From: Acidaminobacter sp.
GTDB taxonomy: Bacteria; Bacillota_A; Clostridia; Peptostreptococcales; Acidaminobacteraceae
Direction of reading: 5' to 3'
Length of the DNA stretch: 64,000 nucleotides
NCBI GenBank assembly: GCA_009881125.1
Contig: WXFH01000017.1
Location: 9,028-73,027, forward strand
A model generated the notes under the pieces. The model searched no databases. It was not told where the DNA came from and was given only the letters and a program-made list of their open reading frames with translations. This document shows, one piece after another, positions 8,315 to 17,165 of this stretch. Numbering within the stretch: the first letter of the stretch is position 1; each line of letters opens with the position of its first letter. A program made the position numbers and the translations under genes.

Positions 8315-8761
8315 ATGCTGTTTGAAAGAGTGTCATACTTGAAAGGACTCGCGGAAGGCCTCGAAATCGAGAAGAATTCGAAGGAAGGCAAGCTCCTGAA
8401 GGAGATCATAAGCGTCCTTGAGGACATCGTCTACGAACTTGACGATATCCAGGAAAACGTCGACGAGATCGACGAGTTTGTCGAAGCGCTGAGCGATGAC
8501 GTTGCGGACATCGAGGAAACCCTCGAGGACTATGATGACGAATTCGACTCCTTCGAATGCCCGGACTGCGGCGAGGAAATCCTGATCGCTGAGGAAGAGT
8601 TCGACGACAATGGCTGCGCAGAAATTGTCTGCCCAGGCTGCGGCAACGAATTTGTTGTCTGTGACGAAGACGAGTGCGACAGTTGCTGTGGCTGCGGCTG
8701 CGACGATGACGAAGACGAAGACGACGACATGGAAGAAATCGATGAGGTGGAAAGCGAGTAA
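8315..8761 (+). CDS. CD1247-like acidic protein with zinc-ribbon
   Basis: A 148-residue, strongly acidic protein. The N-terminal helix (LFERVSYLKGLAEGLEI) matches the conserved start of a clostridial family often annotated as CD1247 N-terminal domain proteins. A helical Glu/Asp-rich middle follows, then a four-cysteine ribbon (CPDCGEE ... CPGCGNE), a cysteine cluster (CDSCCGCGCD) and an acidic tail. The ATG at 8315 gives nine-base spacing from GGGAGG; the ATG at 8309 is too close to it. It lies between efp and asp23, a placement seen in Clostridia. A nucleic-acid or metal-binding role is plausible but unproven. Confidence 0.75.
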   Translation: MLFERVSYLKGLAEGLEIEKNSKEGKLLKEIISVLEDIVYELDDIQENVDEIDEFVEALSDDVADIEETLEDYDDEFDSFECPDCGEEILIAEEEFDDNGCAEIVCPGCGNEFVVCDEDECDSCCGCGCDDDEDEDDDMEEIDEVESE

Positions 8762-8862
8762 TTTCGCTTGATCCATTCCAACAGATTCACCAGATCCCAG
8801 GGAATGTCACAAAAGGACGTCGAACTCGACGTAAGAAAGCATTTGCAAGATTAAAATCTTGG

Positions 8863-8893
8863 GGCCGTGGGCTGATGCGCCGCGGCCTTTTTG
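8863..8893 (+). terminator. Rho-independent terminator
   Basis: GGCCGTGG and CCGCGGCC (8863-8870 and 8880-8887) pair with one wobble and are followed by TTTTTG. It ends the efp/CD1247-like segment just ahead of the asp23 promoter. Confidence 0.8.
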
Positions 8894-8894
8894 T

Positions 8895-8924
8895 TTGTAC
8901 TTCTTTATGCGTTTTTGGTATAAT
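8895..8924 (+). promoter_or_regulatory. Sigma-A-type promoter of the Asp23 gene
   Basis: TTGTAC (8895-8900), an 18-base spacer and TATAAT (8919-8924) lie 28 bases ahead of the Asp23-family start and just after a terminator. Good hexamers and context. Confidence 0.7.
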
Positions 8925-8952
8925 GAGGACGTATACGATTGGAGGTTTGAAC

Positions 8953-9342
8953 ATGACTGAAAACACTCAGCTTGACGAACTTGAATATGGCAATGTCAAT
9001 ATATCGGATGACGTTATAGGCATCATTTCATCCATTGCAGCAGCAGAAATCACCGGCATCAGCGGCCTCAGCGGCAAGATCACCGAGGACCTCGTGGAAA
9101 TGCTAGGCAAGAAGAATTTTTCCAAAGGGGTCAAAGTCGAGGTCAAAGACGACAAAGTCGAGATCGACCTCAACCTGATCGTCGATTACGGCGTCAAAAT
9201 TCCGGATGTCTCCTGGAGGGTTCAGGAAAACGTCAAAACGGCCGTTGAATCCATGACCGGACTCAAGGTCCTGGCTGTCAACGTTCACGTCAACGGCATC
9301 AACCTCAAGAAAAAAGAAGAAGCACCGGCGAAAGCCGAATAA
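8953..9342 (+). CDS. Asp23/Gls24 family envelope stress protein
   Basis: This 129-residue protein starts at the ATG at 8953, after GGAGGTTTG. The DUF322/Asp23 core is clear: ISDDVIGIISSIAAAEI, GISGLSG, then VKVEVKDDKVEIDLNLIVDYG and WRVQENVKTAVESMTG. The tail is Lys/Glu-rich (KKKEEAPAKAE). Members are membrane-associated proteins linked to cell-envelope homeostasis. In Clostridia the gene precedes nusB, as here. It has its own promoter (8895-8924). The 257 bases to nusB hold no further gene. Confidence 0.92.
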   Translation: MTENTQLDELEYGNVNISDDVIGIISSIAAAEITGISGLSGKITEDLVEMLGKKNFSKGVKVEVKDDKVEIDLNLIVDYGVKIPDVSWRVQENVKTAVESMTGLKVLAVNVHVNGINLKKKEEAPAKAE

Positions 9343-9599
9343 GAAAATACATGAAGCTTGATCACCGGGTAGGCAGCAGCGGATCAGTTACAACACACTG
9401 ATGTCCGCTGCCAGACAGAAGTCGACATACTGCAGGCGTGCAGAACACGTACAAAATTCGCCATAGTTTCCCGCAAATCAGTAAAAGGAAGCTTCAGGCG
9501 AATTTTTGCCGCCATACTTTGACGATCCTTATCGCCGTTATCGCCGCAGATTCAGCGGCGTCCCAACTCGTGTGACAATACGGAGGGCTTAATCAGCTT

Positions 9600-10019
9600 A
9601 TGAGCAGAAAACTCGCGCGTGAAATCGCCATGAACGTCCTGTATCAAATGGCCATTCATGAGGATTTCGCGTCAAAATCTTTTGAAAACTATATCAGCGA
9701 CAACATGACGGAGTCTGACGACCTCAGATATGTCCACAGTGTCGTCAATGCTTTTGCCGATAATCGTGAAACCATCGACATCGCCATAGGCAAATACCTC
9801 AAGGGCTGGACATTTGACCGCCTCGCGAAGCTCGACGTCTCTATTCTGAGACTCGCCACCACCGAGATCTTATTTATTGAGGAAGTCAGCACGGCAGTCG
9901 CCATCAACGAGGCCGTCAATCTCGCCAAGCGCTTTTCTGACGACGAGACGCCGGGTTTTGTCAACGGGGTCCTGGGAGAAATGGTCCGTCACGAAGAAGT
10001 GACACCTCATGAGCACTAA
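9600..10019 (+). CDS. nusB: Transcription antitermination factor NusB
   Basis: This 139-residue all-helical protein has the family N-terminus SRKLAREIAMNVLYQM and the C-terminal block ATTEILFIEEVSTAVAINEA (continuing VNLAKRFSDDETPGFVNGVLG). NusB with NusE binds boxA RNA for rRNA antitermination. The last 11 bases overlap the next gene, showing tight coupling into the nusB - M22 - xseA - xseB - ispA run. Confidence 0.96.
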   Translation: MSRKLAREIAMNVLYQMAIHEDFASKSFENYISDNMTESDDLRYVHSVVNAFADNRETIDIAIGKYLKGWTFDRLAKLDVSILRLATTEILFIEEVSTAVAINEAVNLAKRFSDDETPGFVNGVLGEMVRHEEVTPHEH

Positions 10020-11031
10020 ACAATTCTTCCTGGGCATCGATACCAGTGCTTATACAACCTCTGTCGCAGTCGTGGACGAGACAGGGGTTTGCCTTTCTGA
10101 CGCGCGCAGACTGCTGGACGTCAAAGACGGCGAACGTGGGCTGAGGCAATCCGAGGCTTTTTTTCAGCATGTCAATCACTTCCCTGAGCGACTTGAACAC
10201 GCACTGACTGAGGCCGGCCATCCAAAGCTGTCTGCCATAGCCGTCAGCGCCGCTCCAAGAGACGTAGAGGGCAGTTATATGCCAGTCTTTCAAGCTGGCG
10301 TCCGTCTGGCAGAAAACTTATCTGTCGCCCTGGGCGTTCCGCTCTATAAGACGACCCATCAGGACGGTCATATTATGGCAGGCTGCCAAACGCACCCGAC
10401 GCTTCTGGAACGGCCGTTTCTCGCTGTCCATCTGTCCGGAGGGACCACGGAAATCTTAAGCTGCCGCTTTCTGGGCACGGGATTTCAGGCAGTGCTCATT
10501 GGGGGCACTAAAGACCTCAGCTTTGGACAGTTGATCGACCGGATCGGCGTTCACCTCGGCCTGTCTTTTCCCGCTGGCAAACCACTGGAAGCCTTGATTC
10601 TGGATGCTGAAGACAAGAAAACGCTCAAGCCCTGCACCTTTCCCAAAGTTAAGTCCGCTGCCTGGTTCAATCTCTCCGGCCTTGAAAACAAGGCTTACAG
10701 TCTGATCGAAGCAGGAAAACAGCCCGCAGATGTGGCGGCAGGCCTGATAGACTGTATGGCCAGAACACTCCTCGAGGCCGTTAAGACCCTTGAAAGCGAT
10801 CCGGATCCAGAACTGACTGCCATAAAAGATATCCTGATCATAGGCGGCGTTGCCTCTAACCTGAGACTCAGAGCTGCGCTTGAGCAGGGCTTTAACGCAC
10901 TGCCGCAGCCTTTAACCGCTCGTTACGCCAGCGTGGCGGATTCCAGCGACAATGCCGTTGGCGTCGCGCTGATCGCGAAGGCATGCTATCAGCAGGGGAG
11001 CCGGAACAGCGGCCAGACTGCTGTTGAATAG
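10009..11031 (+). CDS. TsaD paralogue, peptidase M22/glycoprotease family
   Basis: This 340-residue ASKHA-fold protein has GIDTSAYTTSVAVVD at the start, the metal-binding pair in THQDGHIMA (H117, H121) and the nucleotide loop LSGGTTE (142-148), then IIGGVASN near the end. Genuine TsaD, which makes the t6A modification of tRNA, is usually closer to GxDTSxDDT with a longer HxxxH region. This Clostridia-specific second copy between nusB and xseA is normally annotated as an M22-family protein of unknown role. The true tsaD is expected elsewhere. It overlaps nusB by 11 bases. Confidence 0.8.
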   Translation: MSTKQFFLGIDTSAYTTSVAVVDETGVCLSDARRLLDVKDGERGLRQSEAFFQHVNHFPERLEHALTEAGHPKLSAIAVSAAPRDVEGSYMPVFQAGVRLAENLSVALGVPLYKTTHQDGHIMAGCQTHPTLLERPFLAVHLSGGTTEILSCRFLGTGFQAVLIGGTKDLSFGQLIDRIGVHLGLSFPAGKPLEALILDAEDKKTLKPCTFPKVKSAAWFNLSGLENKAYSLIEAGKQPADVAAGLIDCMARTLLEAVKTLESDPDPELTAIKDILIIGGVASNLRLRAALEQGFNALPQPLTARYASVADSSDNAVGVALIAKACYQQGSRNSGQTAVE

Positions 11032-11179
11032 CCAAATGGACCAGACTATCAAGCGCCAGCTTAAACCCCGGCAGAAAACCTGCTTATAACGCAAGCCTGA
11101 CTTCTCACGAGTTTCCACGATATCTCGCTAGTTCCCATGATTTCCTGATCCACATTCAGACGGAGGTGGCCATTCCCCT

Positions 11180-12391
11180 ATGAAGCTCAGACCCCTTAAG
11201 GTCGCTGAAGTCAACAATTACATCAAGCAGCTCATGAACCGTGATCCCATCCTGCACCACCTGACGGTGGAAGGGGAAATCTCCAACTTCAAAAAACATT
11301 CCAGCGGACACCTTTACTTTACGCTGAAGGACGGCGAGGCCCGCCTCAGCTGCGTGATGTTCCGCTCAGATACGATTCTCAGCCAGATTGACCTCTCAGA
11401 CGGCATGATGGCATCCTGCACAGGCAACATTTCCATATACGAACGCGACGGCCGCTACCAGCTCTATGTCAGAAGCGTCGAGCGCCTGGGCGTAGGCGAC
11501 CTCTATCAGCGCTTCGAAGCCTTGAAGACAGAACTGGCAGCCCTTGGCTATTTTGACCCAAAACACAAAAAGCCCATTCCCGAGCTTCCGGAGCGCATTG
11601 CCGTGGTCACATCACCTACCGGCGCCGCCATCCAGGACATTCTCAACGTGGGCTTCAGGCGTTCCCGCCTCCCAGAGGTCATCCTTCTGCCGGCAGCGGT
11701 TCAAGGTGAAGGCGCTGCTGCGTCCATTGCCAAAGCTATCCGCTATGCCAACGAAAAGAAGTTGGCCGATGTTCTTCTGATCGGCCGAGGCGGCGGTTCC
11801 ATTGAAGAGCTCTGGGCCTTCAATGAGCGCGTCGTGGCGGAAGCCATCCATGATTCTGAAATTCCAGTTGTCTCGGCCGTAGGGCATGAGACGGACTTTA
11901 CCATATCGGATTTTGTGAGCGATCAGCGGGTGCCGACACCATCGGCAGGGGCTGAGCTTTTATTCCCCAGCGACAAAATGCTGGTCAGCGAACTCGCAGG
12001 CAGCTTAAACCGCATGCACGCCAAAATTGCCGCAAGGCTCATGACACTGCGGCATGAAATTGAGCGTCACTCGCCCCAGTCCGAGTTGAAGCGGCTGCAG
12101 GACGGCCTGAATCAGAAACGCATGACCCTGGACTACGAACGGGATCACCTGGATCAGAGCCTTCAGAACCGCCTCAGGCGCGAAAAAACCGCTCTGTCAG
12201 AGCTTGGGGCAGCGCTGAACGCGCTGTCGCCGCTGGGTGTCCTGGGAAGGGGCTACGCAGTCTTGACGGATGCGTCCGGACATGCTGTGGATGAGGTTTC
12301 CAAAGCTAAACCCGGCCAGAAACTGAAGGCCAAACTCAGAGACGGCGTCCTGGACGTCACCGTCGAAGCCATTACAAAGGAGGCTCTCTAG
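11180..12391 (+). CDS. xseA: Exodeoxyribonuclease VII large subunit
   Basis: This 403-residue protein has an N-terminal OB-fold (about 1-100: LKVAEVNNYIKQLM, GEISNFKKHSSGHLYFTLKD) and the catalytic domain with conserved blocks VVTSPTGAAIQDILNV, LIGRGGGSIEELWAFNE and VSAVGHETDFTISDFVSD. A coiled-coil region and the C-terminal ALSPLGVLGRGYAVL follow. Exonuclease VII degrades single-stranded DNA. It ends five bases before xseB, so the two subunits are co-expressed. It contains a copy of ACCATCGGCA (11938-11947), but there the sequence encodes the native conserved TPSAGAE motif. Confidence 0.95.
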   Translation: MKLRPLKVAEVNNYIKQLMNRDPILHHLTVEGEISNFKKHSSGHLYFTLKDGEARLSCVMFRSDTILSQIDLSDGMMASCTGNISIYERDGRYQLYVRSVERLGVGDLYQRFEALKTELAALGYFDPKHKKPIPELPERIAVVTSPTGAAIQDILNVGFRRSRLPEVILLPAAVQGEGAAASIAKAIRYANEKKLADVLLIGRGGGSIEELWAFNERVVAEAIHDSEIPVVSAVGHETDFTISDFVSDQRVPTPSAGAELLFPSDKMLVSELAGSLNRMHAKIAARLMTLRHEIERHSPQSELKRLQDGLNQKRMTLDYERDHLDQSLQNRLRREKTALSELGAALNALSPLGVLGRGYAVLTDASGHAVDEVSKAKPGQKLKAKLRDGVLDVTVEAITKEAL

Positions 12392-12396
12392 AAGCC

Positions 12397-12636
12397 ATGC
12401 CTAAAGCAGCGAAAGCCAACCAAACCCTAGAGGAAAAACTTGAGACTCTGAGAAAAATTACCGCGACACTGGAAAAAGGTGACCAACCTCTTGACAAAGC
12501 TTTGGCGGAGTTCGAGTCGGGTGTCGCCCTTTACCGTGACTGCCTCAGCATGATTGAAGACGCTGAGCGCCGCGTCAGGATTCTCACCGGGGAGGAACTG
12601 AAGCCCTTTGATCAAACCTCGGAGGTGGAGGAATGA
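12397..12636 (+). CDS. xseB: Exodeoxyribonuclease VII small subunit
   Basis: This 79-residue two-helix protein has the family pattern TLEEKLETLRKITATLEKGD, PLDKALAEFESGVALYRDC and EDAERRVRILTGEEL. It follows xseA by five bases and overlaps ispA by four (ATGA), the standard order in Firmicutes. Confidence 0.95.
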   Translation: MPKAAKANQTLEEKLETLRKITATLEKGDQPLDKALAEFESGVALYRDCLSMIEDAERRVRILTGEELKPFDQTSEVEE

Positions 12637-13529
12637 CTCAGTTTTTGAAACAGTTTGAATTGAAGGCGGAGCAGATGGACGCCTACCTGAACGGCTATTT
12701 CATCCGCAGTGACAATAAATTTATTGAGAAGATCAACAAGGCCATGCGATACAGCCTGACGGCTTCCGGCAAGCGGCTTAGACCGCTGCTCCTCATGGAG
12801 TTCTGCAAGCTTTTTGGAGGCACTGAGGAGGATGCTGTGGACTTCGCGGCTTCCATTGAGATGATCCATACTTATTCCCTGATTCACGACGACCTCCCTG
12901 CAATGGACAATGATGACCTGCGCCGGGGCAAACCGACGAATCACATTGTCTTTGGTGAAGCAACGGCCATTCTGGCAGGGGACGCGCTTCTGAACTACGC
13001 CTACGAGAATATGCTCAGCAAGGCACTACAGGATCCGGCCAAAATGCAGCGCTACGTTCACGCGGCAAAAATCATTGCGGAGAAATCCGGGTGCCGGGGG
13101 ATGATCCTGGGACAGGTAGCGGATATTATGTGCGAGGGTGAGGCTATTGGCGTCGAAACCCTGGACTACGTTAATTTACATAAGACGGGGGATCTGATCA
13201 AGGCAGCCATGATGGCGGGCGCCATTATTGGCGGCGCCGGAAAAGAAGCCCTGGGCAAGGTGGAAACCATAGGACTTAATATTGGCATGGCCTTCCAAAT
13301 CGTGGATGACATCCTCGATATTGAGAGCTCCTCAGCCGCAATGGGCAAGCCCCGGGGCAGCGACCTGCGAAATGACAAGACCACCTATCCTATGCTGCTT
13401 GGTTCTGATGTCTCAAAGAAAATTGTCAAAGAGCGGGTAGATCATGCCATTTCAATTCTGAATGAATTCGAAGGCGATACGGCGTTCCTTGAGGCGCTGT
13501 TCAAATATCTGTGTTACAGGGACAAATAA
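12633..13529 (+). CDS. ispA: Polyprenyl (farnesyl/geranylgeranyl) diphosphate synthase
   Basis: This 298-residue all-helical prenyltransferase condenses isopentenyl diphosphate onto allylic diphosphates. The first aspartate-rich motif is in IHDDLPAMDNDD and the second in FQIVDDILD; substrate-binding GKRLRPLLL and LHKTGDLIKA are also present. The ispA-type insertion in the first motif (DDLPAMD) fits short-chain synthases. Context with dxs downstream supports the MEP isoprenoid route. It overlaps xseB by four bases. Confidence 0.94.
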   Translation: MTQFLKQFELKAEQMDAYLNGYFIRSDNKFIEKINKAMRYSLTASGKRLRPLLLMEFCKLFGGTEEDAVDFAASIEMIHTYSLIHDDLPAMDNDDLRRGKPTNHIVFGEATAILAGDALLNYAYENMLSKALQDPAKMQRYVHAAKIIAEKSGCRGMILGQVADIMCEGEAIGVETLDYVNLHKTGDLIKAAMMAGAIIGGAGKEALGKVETIGLNIGMAFQIVDDILDIESSSAAMGKPRGSDLRNDKTTYPMLLGSDVSKKIVKERVDHAISILNEFEGDTAFLEALFKYLCYRDK

Positions 13530-13628
13530 AGGGAACTATTGAGTCATCAGGGAAGCGCCAAGAGAACAATTAACGAAAAGTGTAAACTAAAGCGTGACAA
13601 CTGAAAAGTGACAAAGAGGGGTGAGTCC

Positions 13629-14072
13629 ATGTCCTTTTTTCCAGGCATCGTCAACAACCGAATGTTCCAGGTGGCATTTATCAGCTGGTTCATAGCTCAG
13701 GCACTGAAGGTCATATTGACGCTGATCACCGACCGTAAACTCAACTTGTACCGGATGATCGGATCCGGGGGCATGCCAAGCTCCCACAGTTCACTGGTAA
13801 TGGGACTTTCCACTGCGGTGGGACTTCATATGGGCTGGGATTCGCCATTATATGCTGTAGCGCTGGTCACCAGCCTGGTGGTAATGTATGATGCCAGCGG
13901 CGTCAGGCGCTCGGTGGGCATACAGGCAGCTATACTCAACCAGATCATCGAAGACGCTTACCAGCATAAGCCCTTCAGCCAGGACAAGCTGAAGGAACTG
14001 ATCGGACACACGCCTTACGAAGTCTTTGCCGGTGCCATACTGGGCATTGTCGTGGCAAATGTGATGATTTGA
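13629..14072 (+). CDS. Divergent PAP2 family membrane protein (YuiD/DUF212)
   Basis: This 147-residue protein starts at the ATG at 13629, after GAGGGGTGAG. The signature GSGGMPSSHSSLVMGLSTA and YDASGVRRSVGIQA match the divergent PAP2 family, related to acid phosphatase/vanadium haloperoxidase membrane enzymes. Helices flank these motifs. It sits between ispA and dxs, an arrangement conserved in Firmicutes, so a role in prenyl-phosphate metabolism is suspected. Confidence 0.9.
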   Translation: MSFFPGIVNNRMFQVAFISWFIAQALKVILTLITDRKLNLYRMIGSGGMPSSHSSLVMGLSTAVGLHMGWDSPLYAVALVTSLVVMYDASGVRRSVGIQAAILNQIIEDAYQHKPFSQDKLKELIGHTPYEVFAGAILGIVVANVMI

Positions 14073-14145
14073 TGAAAACTATTCAACCTCAAGCCAGGAC
14101 CTCTCGTCCTGGCAAATTCTGTCTTATCTGAAAGGTCGGAAGTCC

Positions 14146-16089
14146 ATGCGACACCTGGATCACATCCAGTCCCCGGCGGACTTGAAAAAGCTCTCCGAGG
14201 CGGAACTCAAAATTTTAGCTATAGAAATTCGTCAATTTCTACTCGAATCCCTGTCGAAAACCGGCGGCCACCTGGCCTCCAACCTGGGCATTGTCGAGCT
14301 GACCATAGCACTGCACAAGGTCTTTAACTCCCCGGAGGACAAGATCATTTTTGACGTTGGCCACCAAGGCTATGTCCACAAGCTGCTGACCGGACGACGG
14401 GACCAGTTTCCAACTCTGCGTCAGTTGGACGGAATGAGCGGCTTTTTGAAGCGCTCAGAATCCGAGCACGACGCCTTTGAAGCCGGTCACAGCAGCACTT
14501 CGCTGTCCGCAGCCCTCGGCTTTGCCAAGGCGCGCTCGCTGAAAGGCACTAAAGAGAACGTTATAGCGGTAATCGGTGACGGCGCCCTCACCGGCGGCAT
14601 GGCCTTCGAAGCCTTGAACCACATTGGCCACGACCGCGAAAAGGTCATCATTATTCTCAATGACAACGAAATGTCGATCTCCGAAAACGTCGGGGGTCTG
14701 TCAAAATATCTCGATCGAATTCGTACCAGCAACAACTACTATTGGCTCAAAGGCGAGACCGAATCCATCCTGGGTAAAGTCCCGGGTGTCGGTGAAGCTA
14801 TGGCCCGAGGCCTCAAGCGCCTAAAAGGCTCCGTCAAATATTTCTTTGTGCCTGGTATGTTGTTTGAAGATCTTGGCATCACCTATATTGGACCGGTAGA
14901 CGGCCATGACCTCAGGGCACTGACCCTTTCACTGAATCGCGCCAAGGAAGCCCATGACGGCCCCATCCTGATCCATGTCCTGACTAAGAAGGGCAAGGGC
15001 TTTCTGCCTGCTGAGCTGGATCCGGACAAATACCATGGCGTTGGAAAGTTTTCACTTTCCAAGGGGGTCTCCGAGCTTCCTGCAGTCAAAACTTTATCGC
15101 AAACCTTTGGGGACACATTGACGCGCCTTGCGGCCGATGATCAGCGCATCGTCGCCCTCACAGCCGCCATGTGTGACGGCACCGGCCTCGAAAGCTTCAG
15201 AGCCCGGCATCCTAAACGGTTTTTTGACGTTGGCATTGCAGAACAGCATGCCGTAACCCTGTCTGCGTCACTCGCTGCCGCCGGCATGAAGCCGGTGTTC
15301 GCGGTCTACTCCACCTTCCTGCAGCGCGCTTATGACCAGGTTCTCCACGATGTGTGCATCCAGAACGCCAACGTAACCTTAGCGGTGGACCGCGCTGGTC
15401 TGGTCGGCCAGGATGGTGAAACCCATCACGGGATGTTCGATCTGTCCTTCCTGCAGCCCCTCCCAAATATGGCCATTTATTCCCCTAAGGACGCGGATGA
15501 GCTGGAAGCGACACTGGCCTTTGTCATGAAACGCGAATCCGGCCCGGTGACTGTCCGCTATCCAAGGGGCGCCGCATCAACTTTGCTGCCTTTCAAAGGC
15601 AGCGTGGACGAGCCATTCGTCGAACGGTACGAAGGTGACGACTTTGCCCTGATCGCCGTAGGCAACGTCTTCTCCAATGCCCTCGAGGCCTTTGAAACCC
15701 TCACCGCGCAGGGCTATCGCGGCAAACTCATCAATCCTAGGCGCTTAAAGCCCTTATCTGTGGATGCTGTAACCCAATGTATAGGAGAAGCGCGGGCGGT
15801 TTTCACTTTGGAAGACAACGTCCTGACCGGCGGATTCGGCGAACGGATTACACTGGCGCTGGACGCCGGACACTATAAAGTCATCAACTTTGCAGTGCCT
15901 GATACCTTCGTGGGGCATGGCGCCATACCTCAGCTGCATGAACAACTGGGGCTATCCGGCAAAAGGGTCGCCGCGCGCATTGGCGAAGCTTTGATCAAAG
16001 AGCGGGGAATAACTCAGGAGCCGGATCAGGGAACTACGGGAAAAATCTCATCGCATCCGGCGGAGGCGAACGGGGTGGACTATGAGTAA
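14146..16089 (+). CDS. dxs: 1-deoxy-D-xylulose-5-phosphate synthase
   Basis: This 647-residue thiamine-diphosphate enzyme joins pyruvate and glyceraldehyde-3-phosphate at the entry of the MEP pathway. Visible features are GGHLASNLGIVELTIALH near the N-terminus, FDVGHQGYVHKLLTGR, the TPP/Mg motif GDGALTGGMAFEALNH with the later NDNEMSIS, then the pyrimidine-domain block DVGIAEQHAVTLSA and LAVDRAGLVGQDGETHHG. The C-terminal transketolase domain ends with LGLSGKRVAARI. About 25 extra residues trail the core. It overlaps tlyA by eight bases. Confidence 0.96.
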   Translation: MRHLDHIQSPADLKKLSEAELKILAIEIRQFLLESLSKTGGHLASNLGIVELTIALHKVFNSPEDKIIFDVGHQGYVHKLLTGRRDQFPTLRQLDGMSGFLKRSESEHDAFEAGHSSTSLSAALGFAKARSLKGTKENVIAVIGDGALTGGMAFEALNHIGHDREKVIIILNDNEMSISENVGGLSKYLDRIRTSNNYYWLKGETESILGKVPGVGEAMARGLKRLKGSVKYFFVPGMLFEDLGITYIGPVDGHDLRALTLSLNRAKEAHDGPILIHVLTKKGKGFLPAELDPDKYHGVGKFSLSKGVSELPAVKTLSQTFGDTLTRLAADDQRIVALTAAMCDGTGLESFRARHPKRFFDVGIAEQHAVTLSASLAAAGMKPVFAVYSTFLQRAYDQVLHDVCIQNANVTLAVDRAGLVGQDGETHHGMFDLSFLQPLPNMAIYSPKDADELEATLAFVMKRESGPVTVRYPRGAASTLLPFKGSVDEPFVERYEGDDFALIAVGNVFSNALEAFETLTAQGYRGKLINPRRLKPLSVDAVTQCIGEARAVFTLEDNVLTGGFGERITLALDAGHYKVINFAVPDTFVGHGAIPQLHEQLGLSGKRVAARIGEALIKERGITQEPDQGTTGKISSHPAEANGVDYE

Positions 16090-16897
16090 AGCGCGATTGG
16101 ATGTGCGACTTGTCGAAGACGGGTTTTTCGAGTCCAGAGAAAAAGCTAAGGGCGCCATTATGGCAGGGATCATCCTGGTGGATGGCCAGGTCGTGGACAA
16201 GGCAGGAACGCTGATTAAAGAAACCTCTGTGGTGGAAATGAAAGGCGCTGCACTGAAGTATGTAAGCCGGGGCGGACTAAAGCTTGAAAAAGCGGTTGAA
16301 GCTTATGGCCTCGATCTGACAGGTAAGCGCTGTATGGATATTGGCGCTTCCACAGGCGGATTTACAGACTGCATGCTGCAAAACGGCGCGTCATTGGTTT
16401 ATGCTGTAGACGTCGGTTATGGCCAGCTGGACTGGAAACTTCGCAGTGACGAACGGGTTGTGAATATGGAGCGAACCAATGCCCGGCATCTGACCCTGGA
16501 AAGTATCGGGGGCAACCCGGTGGATTTCATCTCCGTCGATGTTGCTTTTATTTCACTGAAACTGATTTTTCCTGTCATGAAAGTGTTGTTGGCTGACCAG
16601 GGTGAAACCGTGTACCTGATTAAACCCCAGTTTGAAGCCGGACGGGAATCCGTGGGCAAGCACGGGGTAGTGAGAGATCCTGAGATTCACAAACAGGTGC
16701 TGCTGAGCGTCATTCACGAGGCTGAAAAAGCGGGTCTTTATACGGTCAAACTCACCTACTCGCCTATTAAAGGGCCTAAGGGAAATGTTGAGTTTTTATG
16801 CTATGCGACCCGCGACGAAGCAAGAGAAGACCGTCTGATTGTTGATGATATTTATGTTTCAAACCTAGTGGCTGAAACGCATCAGTCTCTTGGCTAA
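16082..16897 (+). CDS. tlyA: TlyA-type 23S/16S rRNA 2'-O-methyltransferase
   Basis: This 271-residue protein has an N-terminal S4 RNA-binding domain (ARLDVRLVEDGFFESREKAK) and an FtsJ-like methyltransferase domain with the SAM motif CMDIGASTGGFTDCML. DVGYGQLDWKLRSD and LIKPQFEAGRESVGKHG follow. It methylates ribosomal RNA; older annotations call it hemolysin A. In most Firmicutes nadK would come next, but here a 268-base non-coding stretch separates it from argR. Confidence 0.93.
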   Translation: MSKARLDVRLVEDGFFESREKAKGAIMAGIILVDGQVVDKAGTLIKETSVVEMKGAALKYVSRGGLKLEKAVEAYGLDLTGKRCMDIGASTGGFTDCMLQNGASLVYAVDVGYGQLDWKLRSDERVVNMERTNARHLTLESIGGNPVDFISVDVAFISLKLIFPVMKVLLADQGETVYLIKPQFEAGRESVGKHGVVRDPEIHKQVLLSVIHEAEKAGLYTVKLTYSPIKGPKGNVEFLCYATRDEAREDRLIVDDIYVSNLVAETHQSLG

Positions 16898-17165
16898 AAA
16901 AAAATTACAAAAAAATTAAAAAATATTTTATGCAAAAGAAGGAAAATTATACGTTAATAGCGAATATCCAATTGCATCCTGAAACCACTGAAGATGTCGA
17001 CGACCAACGACACCGCTGAAAACCTGAGCTGTCAAAGGCCGTCCGGATCAGCATCACCGGAAAAAGTCACCGGTGACGCAGGCCATCTTAAGGTTGTAAA
17101 AGCTTTCCATAAAAAGCGGAGTTTTCAGAGGTTTTTGTGTGACACACTGATAGGGGGGCCTTGAA

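Noticed and set aside
11938..11947. GCCGATGGT element inserted in xseA
   Set aside because: It encodes the TPSAGAE block conserved in the family, so this copy is probably native coding.
16936..17025. 29-codon frame between tlyA and argR as a nadK remnant
   Set aside because: It shows no NAD kinase motif and no ribosome site; treated as non-coding.
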